From Streptomyces sp. ACA25 (GTDB lineage: Bacteria; Actinomycetota; Actinomycetes; Streptomycetales; Streptomycetaceae), in assembly GCF_028200735.1 (NCBI RefSeq), contig NZ_JAQKPV010000003.1, forward strand, positions 248,001-312,000: DNA of 64,000 nt, read 5' to 3'. Shown one piece after another: positions 45,830 to 58,376 of this stretch. A program made the translations under genes and the position numbers. The notes below the pieces were generated by a model. That model saw only the letters and a program-made list of their open reading frames with translations. It was not told where the DNA came from and ran no database searches. Each line of letters starts with the position of its first letter. Within the stretch, counting starts at the first letter, position 1.

Positions 45830-45999
45830 CGTTGCCTCCCGCACTCGTCGTTGAAGCCTGCAAGCGATGCTCCCCCATTGCACGCTCTTTTTGCCGCCGC
45901 TGGAAGCACCCCCGGGGACAATCCACCATATCTGTCATATATCCGCTTAAGCTGACTCTTACGTTTTCTCCACCCGTCCGGGGAAGGGGCTCGCCGCTC

Positions 46000-47262
46000 A
46001 TGCCCGCAGATCTCGCCGTCCTCGGCCTGGGGCACCTCGGCCTTCCCGGTGCCCAGGCAGCCGCCGCCATCGGCATGGACACCGTCGGCTACACCCGGGA
46101 CCCGGCCGTCGCCGCCGGCCTCAACGCCGGCCGCCCGCCCGCCGACGGCTCCCTGACCGCGGCCGAGCTCCGCCGGATGCTGGCCGCCGGCTTCACCGCC
46201 ACCAGCGACCCCGCCGAGCTGAACCGCGTACGCACCGCGCTGATCTGTGCTCCCACTCCGCTCGGCCCGGACCGGGCGCTCGACCTCACCGGAGTCCGGG
46301 AGGCTGCCCGCGACCTCGGCCCCCGGCTGCGGCCCCGCACCCTCGTGGTGCTGGAATCCGCCGTGTACCCCGGCACGACCGAAGGCATGCTGCGGGAGCT
46401 GTTGGAGGACGGCTCGGGACTTCGCGCCGGGCGGGACTTCCCACTCGCCTGTTCCCCGGGCCGCCTCGACCCCGGCAGCCGGGTCCACGGTTACGCGAAC
46501 ACCCCGCGCGTCATCGGCGGGCTCACCCCCGCCTGCACGGAAGCGGCGGCCGCCTTCTACGGACGGCTCACGGACAAGGTGGTACGGGCCCGGGGCCCGA
46601 AGGAAGCGGAGACGGCGAAGGTGCTGGAAACCAACTTCCGGCACGTCAACATCGCGCTGGTGAACGAAATGGCGGTGCTCTGCCACGACCTGGGTGTCGA
46701 CCTGTGGGACGTGCTGCGCTGCGCGGAGACCAAACCGTACGGCTTCCAGTCCTTCCGGCCCGGCCCCGGGGTCGGCGGCCACGGGGTACCCGTCGACCCC
46801 GGCTGCCTGCCGCACTCCGGCCGCGGTCCCGGACACCCGCTGCGCATGGTGGAGCTGGCCCAGGACGTCAACGCACGCATGCCGCGCTACGTGACCCGGC
46901 GCGCGGCGGCGCTGCTCAACGAGCACGGCAAGTCCGCCCGCAACGCGCGCGTGCTGCTCCTCGGCGTCACCTACAAGCCCGACCTGCCCGACCAGGAAGG
47001 CGCCCCCGCCCGGGAGATCGCCACCCGGCTGCTCGAGCTCGGCGCCCGGCTCAGCTTCCACGATCCGTATGTCGCGCAGTGGCGGATCGCCGGCCGGCCG
47101 GTGCCGCGCGCCGACTCGCTCTACGAGGCAGCGGCCGCCGCGGACCTGACCGTGCTGCTGCAGAATCACCGGACCTACGACCTGCAGGGACTGGCCGCCA
47201 AGGCTCCGCTGTTTCTCGACAGCCGCGGTGCGACCCCGGCCGGGGCCGCGCACCGCCTGTGA
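46000..47262 (+). CDS. Nucleotide-sugar dehydrogenase family protein lacking catalytic Cys
   Basis: A 420-residue protein of the UDP-glucose/UDP-ManNAc dehydrogenase family. The NAD-binding turn LGLGHLGLPGAQ (8-19) and the central NFRHVNIALVNEMA are typical of the WecC/VipA branch. In active enzymes a catalytic Cys follows GVGGH; here GVGGHG has Gly at residue 262 (codon 46783-46785). The nearest cysteine is seven residues later (Cys269), out of register. The C-terminal UDP-binding domain has LLGVTYKPDLPD, VRxS-like residues replaced by QEGAP. It may bind a nucleotide sugar without oxidising it, or use another chemistry. ATG 46000 has GGGAAGGGG upstream. Confidence 0.8.
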   Translation: MPADLAVLGLGHLGLPGAQAAAAIGMDTVGYTRDPAVAAGLNAGRPPADGSLTAAELRRMLAAGFTATSDPAELNRVRTALICAPTPLGPDRALDLTGVREAARDLGPRLRPRTLVVLESAVYPGTTEGMLRELLEDGSGLRAGRDFPLACSPGRLDPGSRVHGYANTPRVIGGLTPACTEAAAAFYGRLTDKVVRARGPKEAETAKVLETNFRHVNIALVNEMAVLCHDLGVDLWDVLRCAETKPYGFQSFRPGPGVGGHGVPVDPGCLPHSGRGPGHPLRMVELAQDVNARMPRYVTRRAAALLNEHGKSARNARVLLLGVTYKPDLPDQEGAPAREIATRLLELGARLSFHDPYVAQWRIAGRPVPRADSLYEAAAAADLTVLLQNHRTYDLQGLAAKAPLFLDSRGATPAGAAHRL

Positions 47263-47441
47263 CCGCGGCGCCGCTCCGAACGCCCTCCGGCGCCACATCC
47301 GTGGACCGTCCGGCGCGCGTGACGCGCCGATCCGTTGCACGATGGAAGGGTCATCGCACTCGCCGGTGACGCTCCGCGCCGCCGGTGAGTGCCGTCCGTC
47401 TGCTGAGCGGACCCCCCGCGGTCGCGCAGGAGGTACAAGTA

Positions 47442-47870
47442 ATGGCAGAGATCGAAGGCTCTCCGGAGCAGCGCGGCACCACCACGATCGCCGACTCCGT
47501 CGTCGCGAAGACGGCCGGAATGGCCGCCCGTGAGGTGCCCGGCGTGCACGCCATGGGCAGCGGAACCGCGCAGCGGATCGGCGCGATGCGCCAGGCGATG
47601 GGCGGCGGCACCGCGGCCACCAGCGGCGTGTCGGTCGAAGTGGGCACCACTGAGACCGCAGTCGACCTCGTCATCGTGGTCGACTACGGCGAGCGCATCC
47701 ACAAAGTTGCGCAGAAGGTGCGGGAACACGTCATCACAGCGGTGGAGCGCACCACCGGCATGGACGTCGTCGAAGTGAACATCAGCGTCAACGACATCTA
47801 CATCGAAGGCGACGACGACGAGGACAGCGACAACCGGCCGACCTCGCCGTCCGGCCGCTCCCTGGACTGA
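47442..47870 (+). CDS. Asp23/Gls24 family envelope stress protein
   Basis: A 142-residue protein of the Asp23 family. The repeat-like core TTTIADSVVAKTAGMAAREVPGVHAM and VEVGTTETAVDLVIVVDYG is characteristic, and DVVEVNISVNDIYI closes the fold. The C-terminal tail is acidic. Asp23 proteins associate with the membrane in Firmicutes; actinomycete members are found in cell envelope or stress contexts but have no fixed role. CAGGAGG eight bases before ATG 47442 fixes the start. Confidence 0.92.
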   Translation: MAEIEGSPEQRGTTTIADSVVAKTAGMAAREVPGVHAMGSGTAQRIGAMRQAMGGGTAATSGVSVEVGTTETAVDLVIVVDYGERIHKVAQKVREHVITAVERTTGMDVVEVNISVNDIYIEGDDDEDSDNRPTSPSGRSLD

Positions 47871-47914
47871 CCCCGCCGTCGGGCCGCGATCCGCGCGTCA
47901 GCGGCCCGGCGGGG
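47871..47914. terminator. Hairpin between convergent Asp23 and guaB3 genes
   Basis: CCCCGCC and GGGCCGC on the left (47871-47887, with a three-base bulge) pair with GCGGCCCGGCGGGG (47901-47914). Confidence 0.7.
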
Positions 47915-47997
47915 GTGGCCGGCACGCTGCCGGGCCCGTGCCCGGACCCGGGCAGGCCCGGGCGGGAACGTCTGCCCGCCCGGGGAGAGCGTCGAGG

Positions 47998-49107
47998 TCA
48001 GCGGGAAACCGTGACCTCGACCCGCTGGAACTCCTTGAGCTCCGAGTAGCCGGTGGTGGCCATGGCGCGGCGCAGCGCGCCGAAAAAATTCATCGACCCG
48101 TCAGGAGTGTGCGAGGGGCCGGCGAGGACCTCCTCCGTGGTGCCGACCGTGCCCAGGTTGACCTTCTTGCCGCGCGGCACGTCCTCGTGCACGGCCTCCA
48201 TGCCCCAGTGATGGCCCCGGCCGGGCGCGTCACTCGCGCGGGCCAGCGGAGAGCCGATCATCACCGCGTCGGATCCGCAGGCGATGGCCTTGGGCAGGTC
48301 ACCGGACCAGCCGACCCCGCCGTCCGCGATCACGTGCACGTAGCGACCGCCGGACTCGTCCAGGTAGTCCCGGCGGGCCGCCGCGACATCGGCCACCGCC
48401 GTGGCCATCGGCACGTGAATGCCCAGCACATTGCGGGTGGTGTGGGCGGCGCCGCCGCCGAAGCCCACCAGCACACCCGCCGCGCCGGTGCGCATCAGGT
48501 GCAGGGCCGCGGTGTACGTGGCGCAGCCCCCGACGATCACCGGCACGTCCAGCTCATAGATGAACTGCTTGAGGTTCAGCGGCTCGGCAGCGCTGGAGAC
48601 ATGCTCGGCCGAGACGGTGGTCCCGCGAATCACGAAGATGTCCACGCCCGCGTCCACGACGGCCTTCGAGAACTGCGCGGTGCGCTGCGGGGACAGCGCG
48701 GCCGCGGTCACCACCCCGGAGTCCCGCACCTCCTTGAGGCGCCGTCCGATCAGCTCCTCCTGGATGGGTGCGGAGTAGATCTCCTGAAGCCGGCGGTTCG
48801 CCGAGGACACCTCCAGCTCGGAAATCTCCTGGAGCAGCGGCTCCGGGTCCTCGTAACGGGTCCACAGCCCTTCGAGGTTCAGCACCCCGAGGCCGCCCAG
48901 CTCACCGATCCGGATCGCGGTCTTCGGGGAGACCACGGAATCCATGGGCGCGGCGAGGAACGGCAGGTCGAAGCGGTAGGCATCGATCTGCCAGGCGATC
49001 GAGACCTCTTTCGGATCACGGGTGCGACGGCTGGGCACCACGGCGATGTCGTCGAAGGCGTAGGCCCGCCGTCCGCGCTTGCCGCGTCCGATCTCGATCT
49101 CAGTCAC
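47998..49107 (-). CDS. guaB3: GuaB3 family IMP dehydrogenase-related protein
   Basis: A 369-residue TIM-barrel protein of the actinobacterial GuaB3 family, lacking CBS domains. The phosphate-binding IADGGVGWSGDLPKAI and the HHWGMEAVHED-type flap are present. Where active IMP dehydrogenase has GSICTTR, this protein reads GGAAHTTR, so the catalytic Cys is replaced by His. Activity is therefore uncertain, although GuaB3 family members have been reported to act in purine metabolism. GTG 49107 gives the standard start, with GGAAGG about nine bases upstream. It lies just downstream of guaB. Confidence 0.9.
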   Translation of the reverse strand: MTEIEIGRGKRGRRAYAFDDIAVVPSRRTRDPKEVSIAWQIDAYRFDLPFLAAPMDSVVSPKTAIRIGELGGLGVLNLEGLWTRYEDPEPLLQEISELEVSSANRRLQEIYSAPIQEELIGRRLKEVRDSGVVTAAALSPQRTAQFSKAVVDAGVDIFVIRGTTVSAEHVSSAAEPLNLKQFIYELDVPVIVGGCATYTAALHLMRTGAAGVLVGFGGGAAHTTRNVLGIHVPMATAVADVAAARRDYLDESGGRYVHVIADGGVGWSGDLPKAIACGSDAVMIGSPLARASDAPGRGHHWGMEAVHEDVPRGKKVNLGTVGTTEEVLAGPSHTPDGSMNFFGALRRAMATTGYSELKEFQRVEVTVSR

Positions 49108-49290
49108 GTGGGGAACCTTCCGGTAACGGTGCGGGACAGTCGGCGCGGGACGCCGGGCCGACGACCGCGCGGGCAGAACTGCCGGGGAGCGGGACACCGG
49201 GAAGCGGGACGCCGGAGACTGTCGGTACTCAGGTCAGCGCACATCATCTCAGTGCCGCGGCACCGTCCCCCGCTCGCCCCGCCCCGTGTG

Positions 49291-51523
<2,233 letters not shown>

Positions 51524-51833
51524 CGCTCCATGGTGCACTCCCGCGGATCGGTCCGGTCCACCGCGGGTGGAGTTGTGCACCGACTTGTTACCGGGCGGCT
51601 CCGCCGCCTTCCTGGCGGACGGATCACCTGGTGTTGACCACCGCCTGGATTCAGCCTCCACCGGCGTGCTGGGTGCCATGTCCCGCGCCCTCCCCTCACA
51701 TGTGGCCGGCTCGTGCCGGAGCAGCGTCATGCTTCAAGGATGCGGCACCGGGGAGTATTCCGGCTCACGCTCACCGGCCGGGGTGGCTCAGGAGTTCTGC
51801 GCCACCCCGTCCGGCCCGGCCCGGTAAGGGAGT

Positions 51834-52445
51834 TCAGCGCACCAGGCCCCAGCGGAAGCCCAGCGCCACGGCATGTGCCCGGTCCGATGCGCCGAGCTTC
51901 TTGAACAGCCGGCGGGCGTGTGTCTTGACCGTGTCCTCGGAGAGGAAGAGCTCCCTCCCGATCTCGGCGTTGGACCGGCCGTGGCTCATGCCCTCCAGTA
52001 CCTGGATCTCCCGGGCGGTGAGCGTGGGGGCGGCACCCATGTCGGAGGACCGCAGCCTCCGGGGGGCGAGCCGCCACGTCGGGTCGGCCAGCGCCTGGGT
52101 CACGGTGGCCCGCAGCTCGGCGCGTGAGGCGTCCTTGTGCAGATATCCCCGGGCCCCGGCTGCCACCGCGAGGGCCACGCCGTCCAGGTCCTCGGCCACC
52201 GTGAGCATGATGATCCGCGCCCCGGGGTCGGCCGACAGCAGGCGGCGGACGGTCTCCACGCCTCCGAGGCCGGGCATCCGGACGTCCATCAGGATGAGGT
52301 CCGAACGGTCGGCCCCCCAGCGGCGGAGCACCTCCTCACCGTTGGCCGCCGTCGTCACTCGCTCGACGCCGGGCACGGTCGCAACCGCGCGGCGGAGCGC
52401 TTCCCGGGCGAGCGGGGAGTCGTCGCAGACGAGAACGGAAGTCAT
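51834..52445 (-). CDS. bldM: Response regulator BldM
   Basis: A 203-residue atypical NarL-type response regulator needed for aerial mycelium and sporulation genes in Streptomyces. The sequence starts MTSVLVCDDSPLAREALRR, has Asp54 in LILMDVRMPG, and a C-terminal LTAREIQVLEGMSHG and FLSEDTVKTHARRLFKKLG helix-turn-helix. It lacks a partner kinase and is thought to act without phosphorylation. ATG 52445 has GGAGGG upstream. A perfect sigma-BldN-type promoter lies about 120 bases upstream. Confidence 0.97.
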   Translation of the reverse strand: MTSVLVCDDSPLAREALRRAVATVPGVERVTTAANGEEVLRRWGADRSDLILMDVRMPGLGGVETVRRLLSADPGARIIMLTVAEDLDGVALAVAAGARGYLHKDASRAELRATVTQALADPTWRLAPRRLRSSDMGAAPTLTAREIQVLEGMSHGRSNAEIGRELFLSEDTVKTHARRLFKKLGASDRAHAVALGFRWGLVR

Positions 52446-52885
52446 GGCCGCCCTCCGCAGCTGATGAGCATCACCTTGAGCCTCCAGGCTGTTCTGAGTC
52501 GTCACCGGTACGGCCGACGCACCCGGACATCCGTCCGCGCGATGGTCTCCGTCAACCGCCTCGTCATCTCAACGACGGTCACCCGAAAGAGTTACGGCTT
52601 CTCCGTTGACCTTCGACTGGCCTCCGACGTGCAGACGGGCGGATCCGGGGTACCCCACGACCCCCACCCGACGCCTTCGACACTCTACGTGAGGACCCGA
52701 TCACACGACGGCCAGTCACCACCCGACACGCCGGTCCCGCAATTTACGCAATTCGGACCCTCTTTCTCATTTCGGGGCATCTTTGACTATATTCGGCTGG
52801 TAGTCATATTTACATCTACTTCAGCCGTGGATGCGCCGAGGCCGCTCCGTGACGGCGGCACAGCACGTAACTCGAGGGGACACTC
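52446..52885. other. Divergent bldM-whiD regulatory region
   Basis: A 440-base intergenic region between two developmental genes. It holds the bldM promoter (listed separately). The whiD-proximal part, about 52735-52830, is unusually AT-rich, with GACTA-N11-TAGTC at about 52788-52808 that may bind a regulator. No small gene was seen. Confidence 0.6.
52569..52596 (-). promoter_or_regulatory. Sigma-BldN-type promoter of bldM
   Basis: Read on the minus strand, CGTAAC (52596-52591) and CGTTGA (52574-52569) are separated by exactly 16 bases. This is an exact match to the established sigma-BldN consensus, and bldM is a known BldN target. Transcription would begin near 52562, about 117 bases before the bldM start. 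Confidence 0.9.
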
Positions 52886-53239
52886 ATGGCAGATTTCTCC
52901 CGGCTCCCGGGCCCCAACGCCGACCTCTGGGACTGGCAGCTGCTGGCCGCCTGCCGCGGAGTGGACAGCTCCCTGTTCTTCCACCCGGAAGGGGAGCGCG
53001 GCGCCGCCCGCACCACCCGCGAGGCCTCGGCAAAGGAGGTGTGCATGCGCTGCCCGGTCCGCGCCGAGTGCGCGGCCCACGCTCTGGCGGTCCGCGAACC
53101 CTACGGGGTCTGGGGCGGCCTCACGGAGGACGAACGCGAAGAACTCATGGGCCGGGCCCGGCGCGGCCTGGTACGCACCTCGACCGGACACTCCTCCTCC
53201 CGGGAGCCCGCGCCGCAGACGCGGCAGGGCACCCGGTGA
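52886..53239 (+). CDS. whiD: WhiB-family iron-sulfur regulator WhiD
   Basis: A 117-residue Wbl protein. The four cluster ligands are Cys23, Cys53, Cys56 and Cys62 (CxxC in VCMRCPVRAEC), and the GVWGG turn is at 74-78. The N-terminus MADFSRLPGPNADLWDWQLL matches Streptomyces WhiD, which binds a 4Fe-4S cluster, is nitric-oxide sensitive and acts late in sporulation by contacting the principal sigma factor. A GGGGA ribosome site is close to ATG 52886. The location next to bldM is the known one. Confidence 0.96.
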   Translation: MADFSRLPGPNADLWDWQLLAACRGVDSSLFFHPEGERGAARTTREASAKEVCMRCPVRAECAAHALAVREPYGVWGGLTEDEREELMGRARRGLVRTSTGHSSSREPAPQTRQGTR

Positions 53240-53329
53240 GCTGACCGGACAGCCCTCCGTTCCGCTCCTGCGGTCACGCCACGCCTCCCTCCCTGTCGGC
53301 CGGGGGCAGCGGCCCGCTACCTTCATCGC

Positions 53330-54115
53330 ATGACGACTGCATTGATCACCGGCGCGACGGCGGGCATCGGCGCGGCATTCGCGCGCCGGCTGGCGCGGGA
53401 CGGTCACAACGTGGTGCTGGTCGCCCGGGACCGGGCGCGACTCGAACGGCAGGCTGCCGAACTGCACGACCAGCACGGAATCGAGGCCGCCCTGCTGGCC
53501 GCCGACCTGTCGACGGACGAGGGCATCGCCTCGGTCGAGGAACGGCTGACCGACCCCACCCACCCCATCGACCTGCTGATCAACAACGCGGGCTTCGGGC
53601 TCAAGGGGAGCTACCTCGACGTCCCCATGGCCGATGAACTGCGCATGCTGAAGGTGCACTGCGAGGCCGTGCTGCGGCTGACCTCGGCGGCGGCGGGCCC
53701 GATGCGCGAACGCGGCCGGGGCGGCGTGATCAATGTGGCCTCGGTCGCGGCCTTCGTCCCACGGGGGACGTACGGCGCCTCGAAGTCCTGGGTGGTGCAG
53801 TTCAGCCAGGGGGCGGCGCGTGACCTGGCAGGCACCGGAGTCCGCCTGATGGCGCTGTGCCCCGGCTTCGTGCGCACCGAGTTCCACGAGCGGGCCGGCA
53901 TGGGTACCGGCAGCATCCCGGACTGGATGTGGCTGGACGCGGACCGCGTGGTGGACGCCGCACTCAAGGATTTCGGGCGCGGCAAGAACCTCTCGGTCCC
54001 GGACCCGCGGTACAAGGCCCTGCTCGGGGCGACCAAGCTGGTCCCGCGGGGAGCACTGGGCGGCCTGTCCACCCGGGCCGGCCGCAAGTACGGCCCCCGC
54101 CGCGAGAACGGCTAG
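53330..54115 (+). CDS. SDR family oxidoreductase
   Basis: A 261-residue classical short-chain dehydrogenase. The cofactor turn is TGATAGIG (residues 8-15), with NNAG near 87-90, catalytic Ser in VASVAAF and the YGASK catalytic Tyr and Lys. The PGFVRTEF segment is typical of the enzymes similar to YqjQ/DltE-type ketoacyl or steroid reductases. Substrate is unknown. It follows whiD by 90 bases and may be transcribed with it or alone. Confidence 0.93.
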   Translation: MTTALITGATAGIGAAFARRLARDGHNVVLVARDRARLERQAAELHDQHGIEAALLAADLSTDEGIASVEERLTDPTHPIDLLINNAGFGLKGSYLDVPMADELRMLKVHCEAVLRLTSAAAGPMRERGRGGVINVASVAAFVPRGTYGASKSWVVQFSQGAARDLAGTGVRLMALCPGFVRTEFHERAGMGTGSIPDWMWLDADRVVDAALKDFGRGKNLSVPDPRYKALLGATKLVPRGALGGLSTRAGRKYGPRRENG

Positions 54116-54199
54116 CGGCAGGGTTCCGGCCGTACCCACGGAGCACCTGCGGGTCTAGAATTGGGACAAATGACCCCATACCTCCGTGAGGAGGATGTC

Positions 54200-54904
54200 A
54201 TGACCTTCATGCAAGTCATCGACCTCAGAACAGACCGGGTCGATGACATGAGCAGGCTAATGGACCGCTGGGTGGAGCGGACCCACGGGAAACGCACCGC
54301 CACCCACTCGATCGTCGCCCAGGATCGCGCCGACGCGCAGCACGTGGTCGAGATCGTGGAGTTCCCCTCCTACGAGGAGGCGATGCGGAACTCCGCCCTC
54401 CCGGAGACCGACCGGATCTTCCAGGAGATGGTCGAGCTGTGCGAGGAGCCGCCGACGTTCACGGACCTGGACGTCGTCCGGGACGAACAGCTGCACAAGG
54501 CGATGGCGGAACGTTTCATCACGCGCGTGATGAACAGACGGGAGTACGAGGCCGCCGAAGAGCTGTGCACGGCCGGCTACCAGGAGCACGACCCCGCGAA
54601 CGGGGTGGAGACCCTCGGACTGCAGGAGGCCATCGCCGACGCGGCACGGTACCTGGACGCCTTCCGGCCCGAGTTCACGGTGGAGAGCCAGATCGCCGAG
54701 GGGGACCTGGTGACGACCCGGTGGACCTCCCACGGCCGCCACACCGGCACCTTCGAGGATCTCGAGCCCACCGACCGGGAACTGACAGTGACCGGGCACA
54801 CCACCTTCCGCTTCGAGGAGGGCAGGATCGCGGAGAGCTGGTGGAACTGGGACCTGCTGGGCATGCTGCGGCAACTCGGCGTGGTGGAGCTGCCGGGGCG
54901 CTGA
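54200..54904 (+). CDS. SnoaL-like/ester-cyclase protein with N-terminal ABM-like domain
   Basis: A 234-residue two-domain protein. Residues 1-105 resemble the ferredoxin-like monomeric ABM (antibiotic biosynthesis monooxygenase) fold: MTFMQVIDLRTDRVDDM and HVVEIVEFPSYEEAM. Residues 110-234 match SnoaL-type polyketide cyclases or ester cyclases: MAERFITRVMNRREYEAA, YLDAFRPEFTVESQIAEGDLVTTRW and GHTTFRFEEGRIAESWWNWD. ATG 54200 follows GAGGAGG by about five bases; earlier starts lack it. The substrate is unknown; no polyketide genes are nearby. Confidence 0.82.
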   Translation: MTFMQVIDLRTDRVDDMSRLMDRWVERTHGKRTATHSIVAQDRADAQHVVEIVEFPSYEEAMRNSALPETDRIFQEMVELCEEPPTFTDLDVVRDEQLHKAMAERFITRVMNRREYEAAEELCTAGYQEHDPANGVETLGLQEAIADAARYLDAFRPEFTVESQIAEGDLVTTRWTSHGRHTGTFEDLEPTDRELTVTGHTTFRFEEGRIAESWWNWDLLGMLRQLGVVELPGR

Positions 54905-54911
54905 CCCGGAA

Positions 54912-54961
54912 CGCGACGGGCCCCCCGGGACCGCCGGAGCAGTCTCGGGGGGCCCGTCGCG
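54912..54961. terminator. Hairpin between SnoaL-like gene and groEL
   Basis: Perfect 16-base arms (54912-54927 and 54946-54961) separate the two convergent genes. Confidence 0.85.
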
Positions 54962-54985
54962 CGACGCGTGCGGGTCCGGGCGGCC

Positions 54986-56632
<1,647 letters not shown>

Positions 56633-56647
56633 TTAACCGCAATGGAA

Positions 56648-56690
56648 CCGCGCCCCGCCCCCAGCTGATGCAGACGGGTTCGGGGCGCGG
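56648..56690. repeat. Stem-loop between groES and groEL
   Basis: CCGCGCCCCG (56648-56657) pairs with CGGGGCGCGG (56681-56690) across 23 bases. It may partly terminate or stabilise the groES message. Confidence 0.6.
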
Positions 56691-56709
56691 ATCAGAAAGC
56701 TGTGGTGAC

Positions 56710-57015
56710 TTACTTCTCGATGATCGCGAGCACGTCGCGGGCCGAGAGAACGAGGTACTCCTCGCTGTTGTACTTCACCTCGGTGCCGCCGTACTTGCTG
56801 TAGAGCACGACGTCGCCGACCTTGACGTCGAGCGGAAGACGCTTGCCGTCCTCGAAGCGGCCCGGGCCCACAGCCAGGACAGTCCCCTCCTGGGGCTTCT
56901 CCTTGGCCGTGTCCGGAATGACCAGGCCCGAGGCCGTGGTCTGCTCGGCGTCGAGCGGCTGGACCACAATGCGGTCCTCGAGCGGCTTGATGGCAACCTT
57001 GCTGGCGGTCGTCAC
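56710..57015 (-). CDS. groES: Co-chaperonin GroES (Cpn10)
   Basis: A 101-residue co-chaperonin capping Gro[22 protein letters not shown], the mobile loop [18 protein letters not shown] and [14 protein letters not shown] are typical. GTG 57015 has a GGGGGAGG ribosome site seven bases upstream; a further upstream ATG adds an unlike tail. It heads the groES-groEL operon. Confidence 0.96.
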   Translation of the reverse strand: MTTASKVAIKPLEDRIVVQPLDAEQTTASGLVIPDTAKEKPQEGTVLAVGPGRFEDGKRLPLDVKVGDVVLYSKYGGTEVKYNSEEYLVLSARDVLAIIEK

Positions 57016-57111
57016 GATGCGACCTCCCCCTTCGGAGATCTCACGGGGTTTCACTGTCTGGGCGCGGCATGGTGGATCCGTCGTCGCGGGAGCCGGATCC
57101 GCCTGTCGCTG

Positions 57112-57138
57112 TTGGCACTCTCATAGGGAGAGTGCCAA
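57112..57138. promoter_or_regulatory. CIRCE element 1 (HrcA operator)
   Basis: TTGGCACTC-N9-GAGTGCCAA is a perfect inverted repeat with nine-base arms, matching CIRCE (TTAGCACTC-N9-GAGTGCTAA) except at one base in each arm. Confidence 0.92.
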
Positions 57139-57157
57139 CACAGAGACTATGCCGCTG

Positions 57158-57184
57158 TTAGCACTCAGTCAACCAGAGTGCCAG
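57158..57184. promoter_or_regulatory. CIRCE element 2 (HrcA operator)
   Basis: TTAGCACTC-N9-GAGTGCCAG follows the same layout; the left arm is exact CIRCE and the right arm has two changes. Its start is 46 bases from that of element 1. Confidence 0.85.
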
Positions 57185-57223
57185 CAAAGCCGTGCCGGCG
57201 ACGCGCCCCGGGACCACGGTGTC

Positions 57224-58312
57224 TCAGATGTAGTCCTCCAGCCGGGCGAGGGCGAACCCCTGGGCCGCCGCGGTCTCCAGCACCAGTCGCACCATGTCGG
57301 GCATCGTTCCGTCCCACCGGTCCTCGCCGCGGAAGTGCGTGAGGATGATGTCCCCCGGATGCAGGACCCGGTCGGCGCGGCTCCACTCCATGCGGTCCGC
57401 GAACGCCTCCGCCGCCCAGAGCGGCACCGCCCGCACCCCGCACTCGGCTGCCGCGCGCAGCGTGTGCTGGTCGTACGCCCCGTACGGCGGCCGGAACAGT
57501 TCGGGCCGCGCACCGAACTCCCGCTCCATGATGTCCTGCTGGCCGCAGATCTCGTCGCGCTGTGCGGCGTGGCCGAGCCTGGTCATCTCGCGGTGGTGCA
57601 CGGTGTGGTTGTGCAGGGCCACTCCGTCGTCGCGCATCCGCCGGAAGTAGTCGTAGTCGTCGCGCACGACGTAGTCCGCGAGAAAGCTGCTGTAGGGGAT
57701 CCCCAGCTCCCGCGTCATGGCCAGCAGGTCGGGGTCCTTCTCGGCCCCGTCGTCGATGGTGAGGAAGACCACCCGGTCCTCGGTGGGGACGCGGCTGATG
57801 ACCGGCGGCAGCCCTTCGCCCCGGAGGTGGCCCGGCTCGGTCGTCAGCACCGGCTTCTCCCTCGGGGGTGGGGGCGGGGGCGGGGGCATCCGGCGCACGC
57901 CCCAGCGCGAGAGCGCGGCGGCCCGGCGCAGCTCGGCCCGCTCCAGCCGGTCGGCGTACGCCTCGACCGCCGCCGCGGCCGACAGGGTCCGCGCGCGGGG
58001 CGGGCTGCCGGGAGCCGGGCCGGGCTCCGGCCCTCCCGGGGGAGCCGCGCCGGCGGCGGGCACCCGTCCGGAGCCGGGACGGTCCGCGGTCCCGGCCGGA
58101 CCCTCGGAACCGCCCTGCCCCGTCAGCACCGAAGGACCGGCCACCACGGTCGCGCCGGCCAGCGCCAGGGCGGCCACGCCGGTCAGCACGACGGGGCGCC
58201 GAGAGGTGCGCCCTCCCCCCGCCTCCTGGCGGGCAGGCCTGCGCCAACCCTGCCGTCCCTGCCGTTCACACCTCGCTTGTCTTACTTGTCGTACTTGTCT
58301 GATGATCTTCAT
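57224..58312 (-). CDS. Membrane-anchored polysaccharide deacetylase (NodB type)
   Basis: A 362-residue protein. A basic start with RQVRQVRQ precedes a signal/anchor helix (VVLTGVAALALAGATVVAG, about residues 41-60), then a Gly/Pro-rich linker and a PPPPPPPP run. The NodB domain has TIDDGAEKDP with the metal Asp pair, HNHTVHHREM with the metal histidines, and RPPYGAYD. It should deacetylate extracellular N-acetyl sugars such as peptidoglycan or chitin-like glycans. The ATG at 58312 precedes the first recognisable residues; three 9-base repeats (about 58276-58302) lie at the start. Confidence 0.87.
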   Translation of the reverse strand: MKIIRQVRQVRQARCERQGRQGWRRPARQEAGGGRTSRRPVVLTGVAALALAGATVVAGPSVLTGQGGSEGPAGTADRPGSGRVPAAGAAPPGGPEPGPAPGSPPRARTLSAAAAVEAYADRLERAELRRAAALSRWGVRRMPPPPPPPPREKPVLTTEPGHLRGEGLPPVISRVPTEDRVVFLTIDDGAEKDPDLLAMTRELGIPYSSFLADYVVRDDYDYFRRMRDDGVALHNHTVHHREMTRLGHAAQRDEICGQQDIMEREFGARPELFRPPYGAYDQHTLRAAAECGVRAVPLWAAEAFADRMEWSRADRVLHPGDIILTHFRGEDRWDGTMPDMVRLVLETAAAQGFALARLEDYI

Positions 58313-58376
58313 GGTGTGGGATGGTGCCACCCTCCCCCCGGCCCGCCCGGCACGCCGTTCCGCGGAAGCTGGGAGA

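Noticed and set aside
43571..45955. A 794-codon plus-strand frame opposite the kinase and glpD
   Set aside because: Shadow of glpD and the kinase gene; no domain.
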